DNA of 64,000 nt from Adiantum capillus-veneris (lineage: Eukaryota > Streptophyta > Polypodiopsida > Polypodiales > Pteridaceae). A model generated the notes under the pieces. That model did no database searches and was not told the DNA's origin. It saw nothing but the letters and a program-made list of their open reading frames with translations. The translations under genes were made by a program, and so were the position numbers. This document shows, piece by piece, positions 35,176 through 47,920 of the stretch; within the stretch, counting starts at the first letter, position 1; each line of letters opens with the position of its first letter. The DNA lies in NCBI GenBank assembly GCA_014529385.2, contig CM043942.1:20431491-20495490 (forward strand), given 5' to 3'.

Positions 35176-37559
35176 GTGGGTTGGGGAACACTCTGTATTC
35201 GAATGTGTTGTATGCCCCTTGCACATACTCAAGTGCAGACCATGTCTGTGTCTTAGCTTATCTTATAAGCGTACAACTACATGCCCTCGTAGAGAGAGGC
35301 TTAGCGTATCCTATAAGCGTACAACTGTGTACTGGTACCATGCTCTCGTAGAGAGAGGTACCATAAGTCACATCTTGACCCACTGACCTTGTATGTGATT
35401 GTGACTGTATCAGGGTGCAGATGCATGACACGGTGCCTGTGAATAAACATAAACATAAAATGTCTAAAAATAGCAACAACGGAGCTCATCCTTGACAGAG
35501 TAGCTAGTGCTATAGTGGAAGTGTATGCAATGATGGGTGTTGTACATCCATCATACTAGTATGCCATGCATACATATAAAAAATAGAATGATAAGCCCTT
35601 GGCTTCAATGATAGTCTCAACCATGTGAGCCACTGGTATACATGCCTTGCACGATTACACTGGCATGGATACATTACAGTGCGCCATTGAGTAACCTATG
35701 AGCTTATATCCACATAGTGCCAAAGATGTGTGCCATTATCATTCAGCCAAAGTCAATTGATAAGACTATGGCACACAAGAGAAGCCGTGCTTCGCATGAA
35801 GACATGTAAAGCACTTTGCTTGTACAGTTGCTTCGTATGGAGTCTGCCCAAGCACTTTGCTTTGTACAACAGAGATATCTTTTCCAAAATGAAAATTACA
35901 ACATAGACAAAAACAAACATAACTAAAAATTTACTAACCTTGTTGCTCACGTGTGGCACTACTTGAGGGAGGTAGCGTATGTATCATTTACACCCTCGTG
36001 GGATTGAAAAGTCGACAGACATCTTGGCAAGCTGCCCCCCAAACGTTGGAAACCACTATGCTAAATGTCAAAAGAGAAGCCTTGCTTCACGTAAGTAATC
36101 ATGAAATTCTAGTACTCATAGTCAATACAGACTCTTGCCAATGTACAATGTGATAGCAAAAGAAATTCGACCTTTTCGAGCATTCACAAATAATCGACCT
36201 TGTCAAATGGTAGGTGATGGTCGGTCTTACCGAGGGACCTCTTCCTCCTGTATCAAGGCTATCAACAGGCCGTGACGATCTCTAGGAGATGCTTAAGCAC
36301 TACCATGCCGTGACCTTTGCCAGGCATGTGAAGAAGCATTGCTATTAAATGAGAACATTGCTCACTCAAGCTTTGCTTGACTGTGAGTGGGTGTTTGCAC
36401 CATGTGTTCAGAAAAACAAAAACATCATGCTTTTGGTAATGTGCACAAGCCTTGGTTGTGCCTTAAGTGGTGTAATTGCACAAGCATGTAAAAGAGAATT
36501 TCATGGCAACATACATACCTTGTAAAGTACTCACATCGACTTGCCTAATAATGTTTTCCCTACATGGCATGCCTCGCATGTACCAGTATGCAACATGCCT
36601 TGCCTGAACACTCTGACATTTGTCCTCTTGGCACAAACTCCCCTTCCACCATGATTCATGGTCTTGAAGCTTGCTTTTACTAATGAAAAAGTTTCTACAA
36701 AATAAACTTAGAAGGAAGTTAGATTTAAATAAATCTGTGTATCGGCTACCTTGTCAATCCACTGAGGATATCATTCGATTGGAAATAGCTTGTCGCATGC
36801 CTTTCATGCTATACCAAGATCCTTGACAAAAAGCGTATCAGTAATCAATAAATAATCAACCTGCGTGTATCGACATTCATTTTCACCGTTGTACTGTTGC
36901 TCAACATGAATCACGGTGCTCTTCCTGAAACCTTGCTCTAGTCAAACCCCTTTCATGATTGGTATGTTCGAGCCTCCACGGTTCTTGAATCAACGTATCC
37001 TCGGTAGACTCTATCTGTGTTTTAACATTTCACATGCTGCATCTCTCAAAAACGCGCACCTTGTAGCCCTTCTGCATCCATAGTTAAGCACATGCCAGAG
37101 GGTGCTAGTGCTACGACTGTTGGGTGTGTGCTTGGGGTGGGCATGCACCCTTAGAACCTTAAAAGAGTGGCCACCTTGTGACCATGGGCGGCCCCCAAGT
37201 GGAAAAAGGAGAAGTAAAACGATGGCGACGGCCTACTGTAGAGTAGTGCAAGGAAGAAGATGAGGCGCCATGCGCTGTGTTGCTCCTCTTGACACGTTGT
37301 TGGGTTGTGATTCTCTCCCCTTGGAGCCGCAACCCCGCTGAACCCACCCGTGCAGGATTTCGACGAGGTTGAGAATTGAATCTCTCTCGCACCAAGAGCG
37401 CCTACACATGGCCGCTACAGAACTCTGCTCGACCTCGCTTCGCCTTCTCATAAGGGATTCGGCCCATGCGATGTCATGCCCCTACCCTTGGCAATTTGAT
37501 GACGACTTGGAGCGAGAGAAAGACCGCAGAGAGAGGGAGGCCATGCCTCACCTCCAACT

Positions 37560-37667
<108 letters not shown>

Positions 37668-37731
37668 ACATGAAACGCCTTCGTTCCATGCAAAGCCTTC
37701 CACCCTCCTCCATAGCTCTCCCCTCCCTTGA

Positions 37732-37743
37732 GCTCTGATACCA
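37732..37743 (-). other. Primer-binding site of LARD-like element
   Basis: Reads TGGTATCAGAGC on the minus strand, complementary to the 3' end of plant initiator tRNA-Met. It lies one base inside the 5' LTR. Confidence 0.85.
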
Positions 37744-37744
37744 G

Positions 37745-37910
37745 TGAAAGGCCATAGGGAAGGTAGACATGCCAATAACCACCCAACCATACCTATATAT
37801 AGGCCCTTGGCCCTCTAGCTCTTAGCTATCTATAGCCCTTGTACCGCATGTGTATCCATCGGCCCTTGGCCAGGGCCGTGCCCTCCTATAGTCCTACCCT
37901 TGGCATGATA
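37745..37910 (-). repeat. LARD-like element, 5' LTR (166 bp)
   Basis: The same length as its partner and about 91% identical by my count. It ends ATGATA where the other ends ATGACA, so one terminal base has mutated. The target duplication GTGTG follows directly. Confidence 0.85.
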
Positions 37911-37915
37911 GTGTG

Positions 37916-39127
37916 GCAGTGAGTAATAGTGCAGGCACTATGGGGTGATGACGACCGCCCCTACTAGGAGTTTCAATCCCATCAATTTCTCGTGTGTTGT
38001 CCCATTTTTCTGTTTCAATCCCAATTCCCAGTAAACGGAATCAAATTTAAATTTCTATTGTTGTCTTGTGTCAAGCCTTATGTTGATTATAGTTGATTGA
38101 CATTTCGGAACGTCGTATTGTTGCATCACCGCTTGTTAGTTGCAGCCTCATCAGTAGCCATTGTCACTATATCATCAACTATAATGGTTTTCCATTATGC
38201 TTTGGAGTGATCTCATCTCTCTCTCGTAGTTTCCTTGGTATATGTCTTGTCTTGTTGATGTTGTGTCTCCAGGATTCTTGAAGGCTATGGCCTATGCTTC
38301 CCTTTGTGCAAGGAGTTTCTAACCTAGTCACCCTCGTGTAGTACCCAAAATGTGCTCGTTTGCCCAAAATTTGCAAGCTATGTTTGTTTAATCTTGAGGA
38401 TTTATATTTGCATGTGCAAATGCCTTTTTAATTTTTTTGCTAAATCTACCCAAACTACTTGATTATTGCACGGATTAGCTGAATCGTGGTTAGTTGAATC
38501 CGTGGTAATGCATGTTTCATAGTTAGTTGAATCTACCCAAACTACTTGATTGTCGCACGGATTACTGCTATTGCTACCTTATCTAGAAGTCATCACTACC
38601 ATAGTAGAATCCCAAAACATCAAGAACTTGCCATGGATGCTAGAATATTCCTCCAAAATTCTTGCTATTTGTTATGTCTTGAGACTTAACACTTACAGGA
38701 TCGCATAGCCTTCCTGCACCCTTTTTCAAATCCATCTGCAAAGCTAGCATGCTATAGGGGCTTTGGAAAATGAGACATACTAGGGCTTTTTCAGCAACAA
38801 AAAAGGTTATACATATTCTATTATATATTTTCTATTAAAAAGAGAGGATTGGTGCTCCACATGGCTGCAAATCCTTATAGCCATTGTCTATCTCCTCCTT
38901 TTCTTTCCACCTTCTCCATGTTGGCTGCCAGTGTGGCCTCCACCCTTGAATCTCACACCCCTTATACACACTAATAAAAAGCCCGACGATTAGCAATCAC
39001 ATTCACACTAAGCCTAGTTGGCGCATTGATGTGTTTCCCCATCTTGTTTGCCTCATGGACCGCCTTGAGATGCGCTAGCGTATCCGCTATTGTATCAAGG
39101 ATTTGAGGTTTGATGTTGGGTTCTCCA
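37916..39127. other. No recognisable gene
   Basis: AT-rich sequence. A phrase containing CTACCCAAACTACTTGATT occurs twice near 38450 and 38530, but no coding structure is visible. Confidence 0.4.
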
Positions 39128-39595
39128 TATTGGCCTTAGTCTTGTCGTCAACATCTGTTCTATTATTGGATTGGGAGCGTCGTTGTACAAGCTAATATGT
39201 TGCCTTCTATGTGTTGTGTGTGATCTATGTATATGTTCTTTTAGTCTAGTTCGGTGTTGCTTCGGCATTAGCTCTACTATTGGGCTGGAGTGGTCATTAG
39301 TTTCATTTCATGATGCCCTATTTTTTAGCCTAGTGTTGTTACTTTCGACATCAGCTCTACTATTGGGTTGGAGTTGTCATTAGTCTCATTGAATGATGCT
39401 CCTTCTTTTGAGGTTGTTTAGTGTTGCTCTCAACATCAGCTCCACTATTGGGCTAGAGATGTGGTTAGTCCCATTGAATGATGCCCTCCTTTTTAGGCTA
39501 GTTCAGTGTTTCTCTCGACATCAACTCCACTATGGGGTTGGAAACGTCGTTAGTCCCATTGAATGATACCCTACTCTTTAAGTTAGTTCGATGGT
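39128..39595. repeat. Degenerate tandem repeat, ~85-bp unit, five copies
   Basis: The core CGACATCAGCTCCACTATTGG, GTTGGAG and CATTAGTCCCATTGAATGATG recurs with starts near 39145, 39265, 39345, 39430 and 39515. Spacing is close to 85 bp in the last four. A small open frame at 39171-39383 lies inside it and is not a gene. Confidence 0.75.
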
Positions 39596-39699
39596 TGTGA
39601 AAGTTGTTGTTAATTTCATGAATGAAATTATTATCTTTTATAAAATTTCAAGTTAAGTTTTCTTTAAAAATCACAAAACACATTATCATTGTAGCATAG

Positions 39700-41000
39700 A
39701 TGAAACCTGTGGAAACAAAGAAGTTAAAAACAAAGATAAGAATTCTCTTGGTCACATATATTTGTGCCCTCGCCACAAAGGCAATCACCTCTATATTAGA
39801 GAATGAGACACGTAGAGAGTGGTTCTTTGAGAACATAATTGAAGTAGTTAGGACACACTTCTTCTCTTATGATGTGAAGGCTATCGATAGGTTGATGGAT
39901 AGTGTAGTGGGAAATATGACACAATGCTTAAGAGACTTGGGTGCCGATGCACTGGTAGATGTGGATCTAGTAAAGCTACAGCATTGGAATAATGTATGGT
40001 GTGCAGAGAGATCAAAATCTAAAAGAGAGTGCAATATTGATGTGCAAGATATTCACAGTCACAAGGCTAAAACCATCTTCTTTTCTACATCCTCCTCTCA
40101 AGATGCACTAGTGGAAAGCTTTGATGCACAAGCTGGGGCGGACCGCGAGCATTTAGTGCGCACCCACTTTATGTCCTAGCATGCCATCACTGTTTACCTC
40201 ATACCCAAGGCCATCAAGCATGGTAGAAATCTCGGCAGAGGAAGCTCCAGAGTTATAGCAGAGTGCACTATTGAAGGAGTCACGTGCAATATGTGGTGAA
40301 GGACCTTAAAGGAGCTGAAGCAAAGAGGCACCACTATTTTGGTCTAGAGGCAAGTGTGCACTTGTTTCACAAGGGCATCGTAAGGTACATTGCACAAACA
40401 CATGAAGAGCCTCATCTTTCCTTGCTTTAGTGAAATGGATTTGGGCGACGTGTTAGAGTGCATTCCACCACCTAAGGGAATATTTTTCAACACATTGGTG
40501 ATCCAAAAGAAAGATTGTAGACGCCCGCCCATAGAGCAAGAGATGGAGATGTGCAAGCATGTTTTTGATTGGGCACTTTCTTTTATGGATTCCCTAGTGA
40601 AGATCATGGCCCATGCACACAACAAAGGAATTATACACTATGACTTGCACCCATCATAATATCACGATTGATTTCACAAAGGAGGGTGTACCATGTTTTG
40701 ATGTCATTGATTGGGGATTAGCTTTGCGATTGGGAATTGAGAAGCAAGCAACCAACATTGTAGAGTCAATGGAGCATGCCCTATGCCCATGGAGGTCCCT
40801 CAAGCTTTAATGTAATTCCAAATCTTTTAGACCGTACTCTAAAGCCACTGACACCACATATGCATTTGCTTTATGCATCGAGCAACTATGTGATTGGTGC
40901 AAAGATTTTTTAGAGCATTACAACGTGCCTCAACAAAAGAAAAATAAAACTGATTGTGACATGATTGTCAATATAATGCGCCCAATTATTTGAAGGGGGC
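39700..41000 (+). pseudogene. Protein-kinase-like gene relic
   Basis: Kinase landmarks appear in order: glycine loop LGRGSSRVIAEC (about 40228-40265); VVK with the beta-3 lysine (40293-40301) after a frameshift; a helix-C-like stretch LEASVHLFHKGIVRYI; MAHAHNKGIIHYDLH, the catalytic loop (about 40600-40651); DWG in place of DFG (40709-40717); and a YSKATDTTYAFAL stretch (about 40840-40885). Frameshifts near 40292, 40430 and 40655 and stops before and after break it. An N-terminal extension (39700-40179, 159 codons) has no recognised domain. HxDLH rather than HRDLK suggests an atypical kinase family. Whether it was cellular or transposon cargo cannot be told from this sequence. Confidence 0.6.
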
Positions 41001-41139
41001 AAAGAGTGACCATTTGAATATGTTAGAGCTCAACTCAGAAATGTTCTTGCAGCCACTTACTAAGATGATGCCTAGATTCTAGTTTATTATGTTCACATTT
41101 GTAGACAACGGTCTTGTATTTTTTTCTCATGGCAATTAT

Positions 41140-41600
41140 CCGATCCAAATTTGTAAAGATCAAACTTGTAAAATGAATTTTTTTGTATAGTACAACCCAT
41201 GGATTTAAATTGTAGCTCTCTCACTTGTACACTCTCTCTCATTAATTATGGACCATGGTGCAAAGTGTTTCAATACAGTATGTCATCTTTTGTACCAAGT
41301 TTATATTGATTTATGGACACAGAATTTACAAATGGATTTTTTTGATATAGTGACGAACCATTGTGAAAAGTGCAAGTTTGTTGTGCAAATTTTATATCAA
41401 AATACTATGGTGCAAAGTGATTCAATACATTATGTGGTCTGTTATTGCAAAAATTTAAATCAATTTCTACACACACAAATCTAAAATGGAACATTTTTGT
41501 ATATTGATGGACCATGGTGAAAAGTGATTCAACACAGTATGTGGTATGCTGTGAAAATTTAAATTGATTTGTAGACACAAGATTCACAATGGAACTATAG
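41140..41600. repeat. Degenerate tandem repeat, ~105-bp unit, three to four copies
   Basis: GGACCATGGTG(A/C)AAAGTG, TTCAATACAGTATGTGGT, ATTTAAATTGATTTGTAGACACA and ATGGAACATTTTTGTATA recur in order with starts near 41248, 41350 (partial), 41405 and 41508. A partial unit is visible at 41165. Confidence 0.65.
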
Positions 41601-41606
41601 TTTTTC

Positions 41607-42495
41607 TTGTTGAAATTTAAATTTTTATTGCTCATTGAAGACATTGTAAATGTGTTTCTGCCAGGTATGGATGAATGCAAGAAGTCCAAAAAAGCATATG
41701 ACCGCTTACGGATACTGGCATATGCAATTGGCCCAAACGACCAAGCCAGAGTTGCTGCGCGGACTAGTAAGTGGCACCGAAAGCCAATGGAAAACAATGG
41801 AAAAACATCGATAGAGATGTCACCACAGAGATGGTCAAGATTAAAGTTGGACAAATGCATTGTGCCAAAAAGTTGCACGCACATCAAGGCCATATACCTT
41901 GTATGCACAAGGAGTACTTGTAATAAACCTAATAGATTGTCCCCTATGGTTTGCAAAGATGCTATACATGCAATATGTTCAAAATGAGCCAGTGGACCTC
42001 AACAACAGAGCCCCCAATAAGAGCATAGTGGATATCCATAGTGAGACGGTTGCAATATCATGAGAGGAGCTGATGGCCAACACAACTATGCAAACACTGA
42101 TGTTGTGGAGGAGTTGCAAACACAGATTCATACCTCCACACAAATGTCGAGCTGGGCCGATGACACAAGTAACTCCAAAGAGTTATAGAGAGACATCAAT
42201 CTCCTTAAACGTGAGCTCTATGAAATGGAGGAGTGCTTCCAACCAGAGTCAATCATGAGCATGATCAAGCATCCCAACACATTGCGGCCACCTCCAGTTT
42301 ACATAGAAGACATTGTGGATCCTTACCTGGTTTGCAAGCACTTCTTCCACAGTTGGAGTGGTCAATACAGAATAGCATGGGACCATATGTATCATTTTCC
42401 ATGTCTCATGCAGAACATGGTGAATAAAAAGGAGTGTTGCAAGGCTTCCATTGACGAGATTTTTTATTCTATATTCAAACTAGAGCTATCAACGC
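41607..42495 (+). pseudogene. Unrecognised coding relic
   Basis: Several overlapping plus-strand segments look protein-like: 41607-41987 (126 codons, starting at MLKFKF; MDECKKSKKAYDRL from about 41667) and about 42060-42495 (ELQTQIHTSTQM, KRELYEMEECFQPES, then PPPVYIEDIVDPYLVCKHFF). They need frame changes and one stop readthrough. I recognise no domain. The relic is cut off by the LTR at 42496. It may be the continuation of the kinase-like gene upstream. Confidence 0.35.
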
Positions 42496-42666
42496 TGTCA
42501 GGACAAGGGTCATGTACCCTAAGAACTAGGATAGCCATGGACTACGGCCAAGGGTCGAGCTAGGCAATGTGGACAGGGGATCCGTCTAGGGCAAGGGGCT
42601 AGGAGCCCGCCTATATAAAGGGAGGTTGGGAGGAGGATCTCAAGTCTAGTTTCCCTAGTTCTTACA
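42496..42666 (+). repeat. Gypsy-1 5' LTR (171 bp)
   Basis: Starts TGTCAGGACAAGGG and ends CTTACA. TATATAAAG at 42612-42620 is a good core promoter. No second copy is in the window, so the left border rests on the TG start and the place of the primer site. Confidence 0.65.
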
Positions 42667-42667
42667 A

Positions 42668-42679
42668 TGGTATCAGAGC
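42668..42679 (+). other. Gypsy-1 primer-binding site
   Basis: TGGTATCAGAGC, matching the 3' end of initiator tRNA-Met, one base after the LTR. Confidence 0.85.
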
Positions 42680-43488
42680 TTAGGAGTCTCTCTTCCACTC
42701 TCTCTCTCTAGGCGTGGTCACTTTAGGTCCCTAAAAGCAAGGTCTTTAGGTGAGAACCGTGGCTTTTCTGAGGCTTTTCCAAAAATAGCATTTTTTCTTG
42801 CCAATTCGGGCAGTCTTTCACGTTTTGGAACCGACTGTGTGGTGTATGCTTTTGCGAGGAGTTGGGCTTGAAGGGAGCGCCCTGGGGAGGTAGGAGGCTT
42901 GCCAAGTTCTTGTGGACGCCACAGGCTGGAGCAAGTAGCACCAAACTCTTTCTCTCTCCTCGCGCTATCGAATACGCTGCCTCTGTGTTTTTTTGTTTCA
43001 AAAAGTCACCAAGTTCACATTGAAATGCCTTTTGGCCATTAGCTTTGCACCTTGGCCATTGGTAGTGGCCTTTCCCACAAGCAAGACGGCAATTCACCGC
43101 AGCACAAGCAAGGCGAAGCAAGCACTCGGCTTTCCATCGAGTCTCACGAAGTCTGGCTACGCTCAGTAATTGTAGGAAATTCCAGAACCTGCATATTTTT
43201 CCGATTGCGATGAATTCAAGTGGCGTTCAAGCAACATCATAGCCGAAGCTTTCAATAATTGAGTTTCTTTTCAAAGGTGAAGCTTCAACCATCTACACTG
43301 CACGCGTTCAGTCATCTTTTGAACCACGGGCGATAGTGCGGAGTTCGATTTGTATGCCGCCGGTGCAAATTCTTGTTTATTCGACGGTTAAGTGCTACGA
43401 CATGCAAAGGGGAGTTCGCTATGCTTGGCAAGTGCTACCAAAATCAGGTATTTTTTTCTGAGTACTTCTTTCACTACACTGTGTAGCC

Positions 43489-44650
43489 ATGGATTCGGAT
43501 ATCAACATGACATTCGATTTTGAGCAAAGTACTCCCGATCCTGCCAATGACGGCTCGCGGTCGGATCCTCTCAAGGAGAGTACCCGCGACGCTACGGTAG
43601 GAGAAGATACTTATGAATTGCTCGATATTCAAGAATTTCGTGCACTTCAGACACGCATGACAGTCATGGATGAAAATTTTAAGGCTTTACATGAAAATGT
43701 TACTAAACTTTCCACATTAGTCATTCAATTGATGCAACAACAAACTAACAGTCCGGCTGACACCCACATGCATGAGCATGTTGGAACACAAGGGCAAGGC
43801 CCAAATAATGAAACACTGCATACTCTCACTACCAAAGAGGTAGATGATTTGTTGAAGAATTTTAAACCACCAGTTTTCAAGGGCGAAGACCGGGACCGCA
43901 ATAAGGATGCAGTGAACATCTTTCTCGATAAATGGGATGGAATTCACGCCTTACGGGTGAACTCCAGATGCAGTACGAGCTTTGCAAACGAGCTTAACTC
44001 TGGAAGGCAAGGCCTACAAATGGTGGATGTCTCTCAAGGAGAAGAACATCATACCGCAGAGTTGGGCAGCCTTTGAATCAATGTTTAGCAAGGAATTTTT
44101 GCCTACAAACGAGGCTGATCGGAATTGGACCACTTGGGACACGTGTTCTATGCGCCAAAATCCATCACTCCTTGAATATATCTCTCACTATAGGGATTTC
44201 ATCCTCAAGTTGGAAGGCTTGGATACCTTTCAACAAGTACGAGGGTTCATACGAGGTCTGACTCCAGAACTTAAGAAGTATGTCAAATCCCAAGACCCTA
44301 AAACACTTGAGGAAGCCATAGTGAAATCACATATTCATGATGACCCTGATCATAAGAAAACACATAACAGTAACGTGCCTGTTAGTACACATAGTAATAC
44401 ACGCACTCAGTATGGGCACAATAAACGAAAATTTATAGTTGCTAATTCAGATGCATCTAAAAAAACCCAAGGGGTCCAGGGGTCCTCTCTCTCCTGAGGA
44501 TTTTGATAAGGCCAAGAAAGAGAAGCTATGTTTTCAATGCTTAGGACGAGGCCATGGCAAAAAGGATTGTCCCAAGGGGAAATCTGCTGCCCAGGGGAAG
44601 GAGAAAGCAGTGCACACGGTGCAACTACTGCCTCTCGAGTCTTCCTCAAA
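43489..44650 (+). pseudogene. Gypsy-1 gag with zinc knuckle
   Basis: The start at 43489 (MDSDINMTFDFEQ) opens an acidic N-terminal region with a coiled-coil-like MTVMDENFKALHENVTKLSTL stretch at about 65-85. After a frameshift near 43975 the capsid-like part (43982-44497) reads WMSLKE, FEQ-less FESMFSKEFLP, and LLEYISHYRDFILKLEGL, the retrotransposon gag core. After another shift a CCHC knuckle follows (CFQCLGRGHGKKDC, about 44530-44571). The protein would form the particle around the RNA. Two frameshifts make it defective. Confidence 0.8.
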
Positions 44651-47429
44651 GTTCTCTACAGTGGAAGTAACACACACTGAGGTGGTGCATGAATGCTGTC
44701 TCACAGCTTCCATTTTGCAACAAACCTTTGGACCACATGAGTTAGTACGTATGCACGGTTATTTTCAAGGGCACAATGTGTGCATCTTGGTAGATGATGG
44801 TGCTACGCACAATTTCATCAGTTATGGATTGGTGAAAAATCTCAAACTGCCTCAAACTTCGAGTACCCACCGCTACAAGGTAGCAATGATGAATGGACAT
44901 GATAGTGAAATATGGGATACTCAATGCCGAGCTGTTCCATTGGAAGTACAAGGGTACTCTACTTGTTTGGATTTTCAAGTTATGAACATGGAAAGGGCTG
45001 ATGTGGTTCTTGGTTGGGAGTGGTTGCATAGCCTAGGACCATCACTGAAGCGTAGCTATGAGCACAACAGTTTGATGTTTGATTCCCATAGCTCACATGT
45101 GTTTTTGTTAGGAGAAAAGGATATACCATCATCACCACTGATTTGTACGTACTGCCAAGATTATGCAGCTCGTTTCTGATAATGAAATAGAACAGGTTTT
45201 CTTGTGTTACTCACTATCTCATTTTCTTTCTAACATTGAGTCTATTGAACATTCCTCAACGCCGCATGCTTCTCTCTCCTCTATTCCATAAATTTCTAAT
45301 TCTACACAAGCAAACATTGCTAATCATTTACAAAAATTATTAAAGGAATTTCAAGATGTATGTCCTAATGATTTGCCATTAGGTTTACTGCTGACACGCT
45401 CAGTGCAACATGGAATTGACGTGGCTGCAGGCTGCAAACCTGTTAGTAAACCACCTTATCGTATGAGTTACTCAGAGGCTACTGAGGTGGAACGTCAGCT
45501 TGCTGACTACCTTAGCAGAGGGTTTATACAACCCAGTTCTTCACCATGGGCTTTGCCTATCCTTTTGGTGAAGAAAAAGGACGGTATTATGCCCATGTGC
45601 GTAGACTACCGGGGTTTAAATGCGGTTACAATTAAGAAAAAATACCCATTGCCAAGGGTAGATGAGTTATTTGATAAGCTAACTCATGCTTGTATTTTTA
45701 CGAAAATCGACTTGCGGTCAGGATATCACCAAGTCCGTATTCGGCTTGCCGATATACCTAAGACTGCATTCCGAACACGGTTTGGACATTACGAGTTTTG
45801 GTGATGCCCTTTGGGTTAACCAATGCGCTCGCGACATTCATGACACTAATGGATAGTGTCTTGAAACCATATTTGGGCAAATTTGTCATTGTGTTCCTCG
45901 ATGACATTCTAGTTTATAGTGCTTCTGAAGAAGAGCACTTACAACATCTCAGGCAGGTGTTTGAGTTGTTACGTTCAAACAGGTTATATGCCAAGGAATC
46001 TAAATGTGATTTTCTCAAGGAGGAAATTCATTATTTAGGGCATGTTATTTCAGCTAATGGCCTATACATGGATCAATCCAAAGTGGATACCTCCTAAAAA
46101 TTTGGAAGAATTACAGATCTTTTTAGGCTTTGCAGGTTTTTACCAAAGGTTCGTTTAAAACTATGCTCACATTGCTGTACCTATGATGGACCAACTAAAA
46201 GGCAAAGGTAAGGCTTTTCATTGGGGTTCCGCTCAACAACACAATTTTGAAACAATCAAAGACGCATTAGCTACAGGTCCTATACTAGCTATTGTAGATC
46301 CTTTGAAACCATTCGTTTTGGAAACGAATGCCAGTGATCGTGTTATTGGAGCAGTCCTGTTACAAGACGGATGGCCAATTGCATTTGAAAGTAAGAAGCT
46401 GGATGCAGCTCAACAGAATTATTCTGCTTACGAACGCGAACTCTATGCAATATTGTTTGCCTTAAAGATATGGCGGCACTATCTGTATGGTTCTCAGTTC
46501 GAGATTGTGTTTGACCATGAAAGCATCAAATAGTTTACACAACAAACAGATTTACAGGGTCGAAAAGCCAAGTGGACCGAGATCCTTCAGGAATATGACG
46601 CCAAGTTAAGGTATCACAAAGGCCGATACAATGTAGTGGCAGACGCTCTGTGTCAAATGCCAGAGATCAATTCGCTCTTGTTCACGGGACTTTGTAGTGA
46701 ATTTTTAGAATCTCTCAAGGGAAAATATGAGCAAGGTGAAACATATTCCAAAGTATGGAGCCATGTTCAAAAGAGGGATCCTTCTCACTCCAATTCAGGT
46801 AGTGTACAATTAACCTCCACACCTAGTTCTCCTTTATCAAGTGATGAACTACAGCGATGGAAGCATTTTACCATCAACAATGGGTACCTACTCCACAACG
46901 GGAGAGTTTGTGTACTGGTGGACACAGACATTCGGCGCCAAATTCTTTATGAATGTCATGATAGTCCAAGTGCAGGGCACCCGGGGATTAGAAAAACTTA
47001 TTCTCTCGTACGACGACACTTTTACTGGCCAGGTCTACATGGCTTTGTTCAAGCTTATGTCTTGCATTGCCAAAAATGTCAAGTTAACAAAGCATAGCGC
47101 CTGAAAGCAGGAGGACTCTTACATCCTTTGGAAATTCCCAATGGAAAATGGGAAAGTATCTCCATGGATTTCATTGTAGGTTTACCAACCACTATACGAG
47201 GTCATGACTCAGTATGGGTGGTCGTAGACAGGTTGACTAAACTATGTAAGTTTATTCCGACCAAATCAACGGTTAAGACACCGGAACTAGCAAAGTTATT
47301 TGTGGACAATCTATACAAATTGTATGGGTTGCCAAGTAACATTGTTAGTGACCGTGACCCTAAGTTTAACAGCCACTTCTGGAGAGCTGTATTTAAACAA
47401 TTGGGTACACAACTCAACCTCAATACAAC
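44650..47429 (+). pseudogene. Gypsy-1 pol: protease, RT, RNase H, integrase (cut short)
   Basis: Protease: VDDGATHNFIS near 44790-44820, where the family has DSGA, so the residue after the catalytic Asp is changed. RT (45373-46097): [38 protein letters not shown], with a frameshift near 45800 between the third and second last. RNase H (46183-46680): ETNASDRVIGAVLLQ and YERELYAIL, with a stop at 46531. Integrase (46790-47429): HPGIRKTYSLVRRHFYWPGL with HCQKCQ zinc site, then MDFIVGLP and VSDRDPKFNSHFW. It ends after QLNLNTT, before the catalytic Glu, at the gypsy-2 border. Confidence 0.85.
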
Positions 47430-47907
47430 TATAGACGGCTGGATAGTTTCAGTAAGTGGGAATGTTCTCTTATGAGACGGGCAACGAATTACTTAGTAAT
47501 TACTATGGTAATTACTACAGTAAACCCAAAGGGTATAAATAGGACCCATTACATTGTAATCGGGTTGGCGGTAATCGTGTTGGCGGTTGGCAGTTGGCAA
47601 TTGTTAGCATTTGGGTAAGCACTTTGGCTACACTTGGACTTGAGAATCATTAGCAGTTGTTGTTGGCTATACTCTCTCTGTAAATCATATCATATTCACT
47701 GTAATCTTTTATCTGTAATCCCAATCATGGCAGATATTCCAGTTACACTTACTTTGTGTCTAGTACTCTGAATCTGAATTTGAACATTATTCTCAGTACA
47801 TAAATCTGAATCTGATTCTTATTCCAGTATCCAGATTCCCAGTTTCTGATTTCTTTCCAGTCTATTGTCTGAAATGTTCTCACACTAGTAGCTAAAATCT
47901 TCTAACA
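47430..47907 (+). repeat. Gypsy-2 5' LTR (~478 bp)
   Basis: Starts TATAGACGG (the other copy has TGTAGATGG, so the first G has mutated) and ends TCTAACA. TATAAAT lies at 47534-47540. The first ~150 bp match 62719-62867 with about ten differences. Confidence 0.75.
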
Positions 47908-47908
47908 C

Positions 47909-47920
47909 TGGAATCAGTTG
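47909..47920 (+). other. Gypsy-2 degenerate primer-binding site
   Basis: TGGAATCAGTTG one base after the LTR is a decayed version of TGGTATCAGAGC. Confidence 0.45.

Larger units (their letters stand above)
42496..47429 (+). mobile_element. Ty3/gypsy retrotransposon 1, truncated in integrase by gypsy-2
   Basis: 5' LTR (42496-42666), primer site TGGTATCAGAGC (42668-42679), gag, protease, RT (VFLDDILVY), RNase H and integrase follow in the canonical Ty3/gypsy order. The integrase frame ends abruptly at 47429, where the LTR of gypsy-2 begins. The 3' part and 3' LTR are not visible in this window. Frameshifts and stops occur in gag, RT and RNase H. Confidence 0.9.

Noticed and set aside
39128-39595. 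CRISPR-like array
   Set aside because: Repeats are long, degenerate and contiguous without unique spacers, and the sequence is eukaryotic.
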